This document shows positions 32,412-32,462 of a stretch of 32,462 nucleotides of DNA, one piece after another. This DNA comes from Prevotellaceae bacterium UBA1075 (GTDB taxonomy: Bacteria > Bacteroidota > Bacteroidia > Bacteroidales > Bacteroidaceae), in assembly GCA_002316015.1 (NCBI GenBank), contig DCCS01000008.1, positions 1 through 32,462 on the forward strand, in the 5' to 3' direction. The notes under the pieces were generated by a model that saw only the letters and a list, made by a program, of their open reading frames with translations, ran no database searches and was not told where the DNA came from. Position 1 is the stretch's first letter. Each line of letters starts with the position of its first letter. The position numbers were made by a program, and so were the translations under genes.

Positions 32412-32462
32412 GCCGCACGCGGGGAGTTTGGGTCCAAGCCGAAAACGCGGGGAGAGGAAAAG

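Overview
The window looks like chromosomal DNA of a high-GC member of the Bacteroidales, probably of the Prevotellaceae/Muribaculaceae kind. Almost every gene start is preceded by the Bacteroidetes -7 box TAnnTTTG instead of a standard -10 or Shine-Dalgarno signal. The protein families also fit: fimbrillin (Mfa-like) lipoproteins, BACON, M64 peptidase, BspA-type leucine-rich repeats, a type IX secretion-like C-terminal domain, and Bacteroidetes-style PfkA and ribosomal protein S1. Genus cannot be fixed from sequence reading alone.

Layout. 1-504: the end of a tRNA array (Val partial, Arg, Tyr, Gly, Asp) with a clear intrinsic terminator. 600-7250: a secreted GH66 dextranase-like enzyme, 6-phosphofructokinase on the opposite strand, and a large secreted GH106-like (alpha-L-rhamnosidase family) protein. 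7463-9165: asparagine synthetase B. 9166-9637: a spacer with imperfect palindrome-rich repeats and a strong promoter. 9638-20296: eight tightly packed same-strand genes that look like one operon. 20541-20697: tRNA-Val(CAC) with its own promoter and terminator. 20899-23844: ribosomal protein S1 and ribonuclease Z. 23954-26126: a decayed gene and a GH127-like enzyme on the minus strand. 26345-28458: a small secreted protein with a T9SS-like tail, then an ECF sigma / putative anti-sigma / periplasmic Spy-like cassette. 28687-32411: MazG (minus) and valyl-tRNA synthetase (plus), divergently transcribed.

The most interesting region is the eight-gene locus at 9.6-20.3 kb. It encodes three proteins with fimbrillin-like domains. 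One of these is a single 1136-residue chain joining fimbrillin-like, BspA leucine-rich repeat, BACON and M64 zinc-protease domains. The locus also has a membrane-anchored protein with an NTF2-like tail, a PEGA-like/outer-membrane-like protein, a second leucine-rich-repeat lipoprotein, a small helix-turn-helix-like protein, and a membrane-tethered eukaryotic-type Ser/Thr kinase with a DFS instead of DFG motif. Gene overlaps (ATGA) and gaps of 0-79 bases suggest co-expression. A reasonable inference is a surface adhesin/protease apparatus with its own signalling module; no function has been shown here.

All family calls come from motif recognition by eye. No database search or structure prediction was run.
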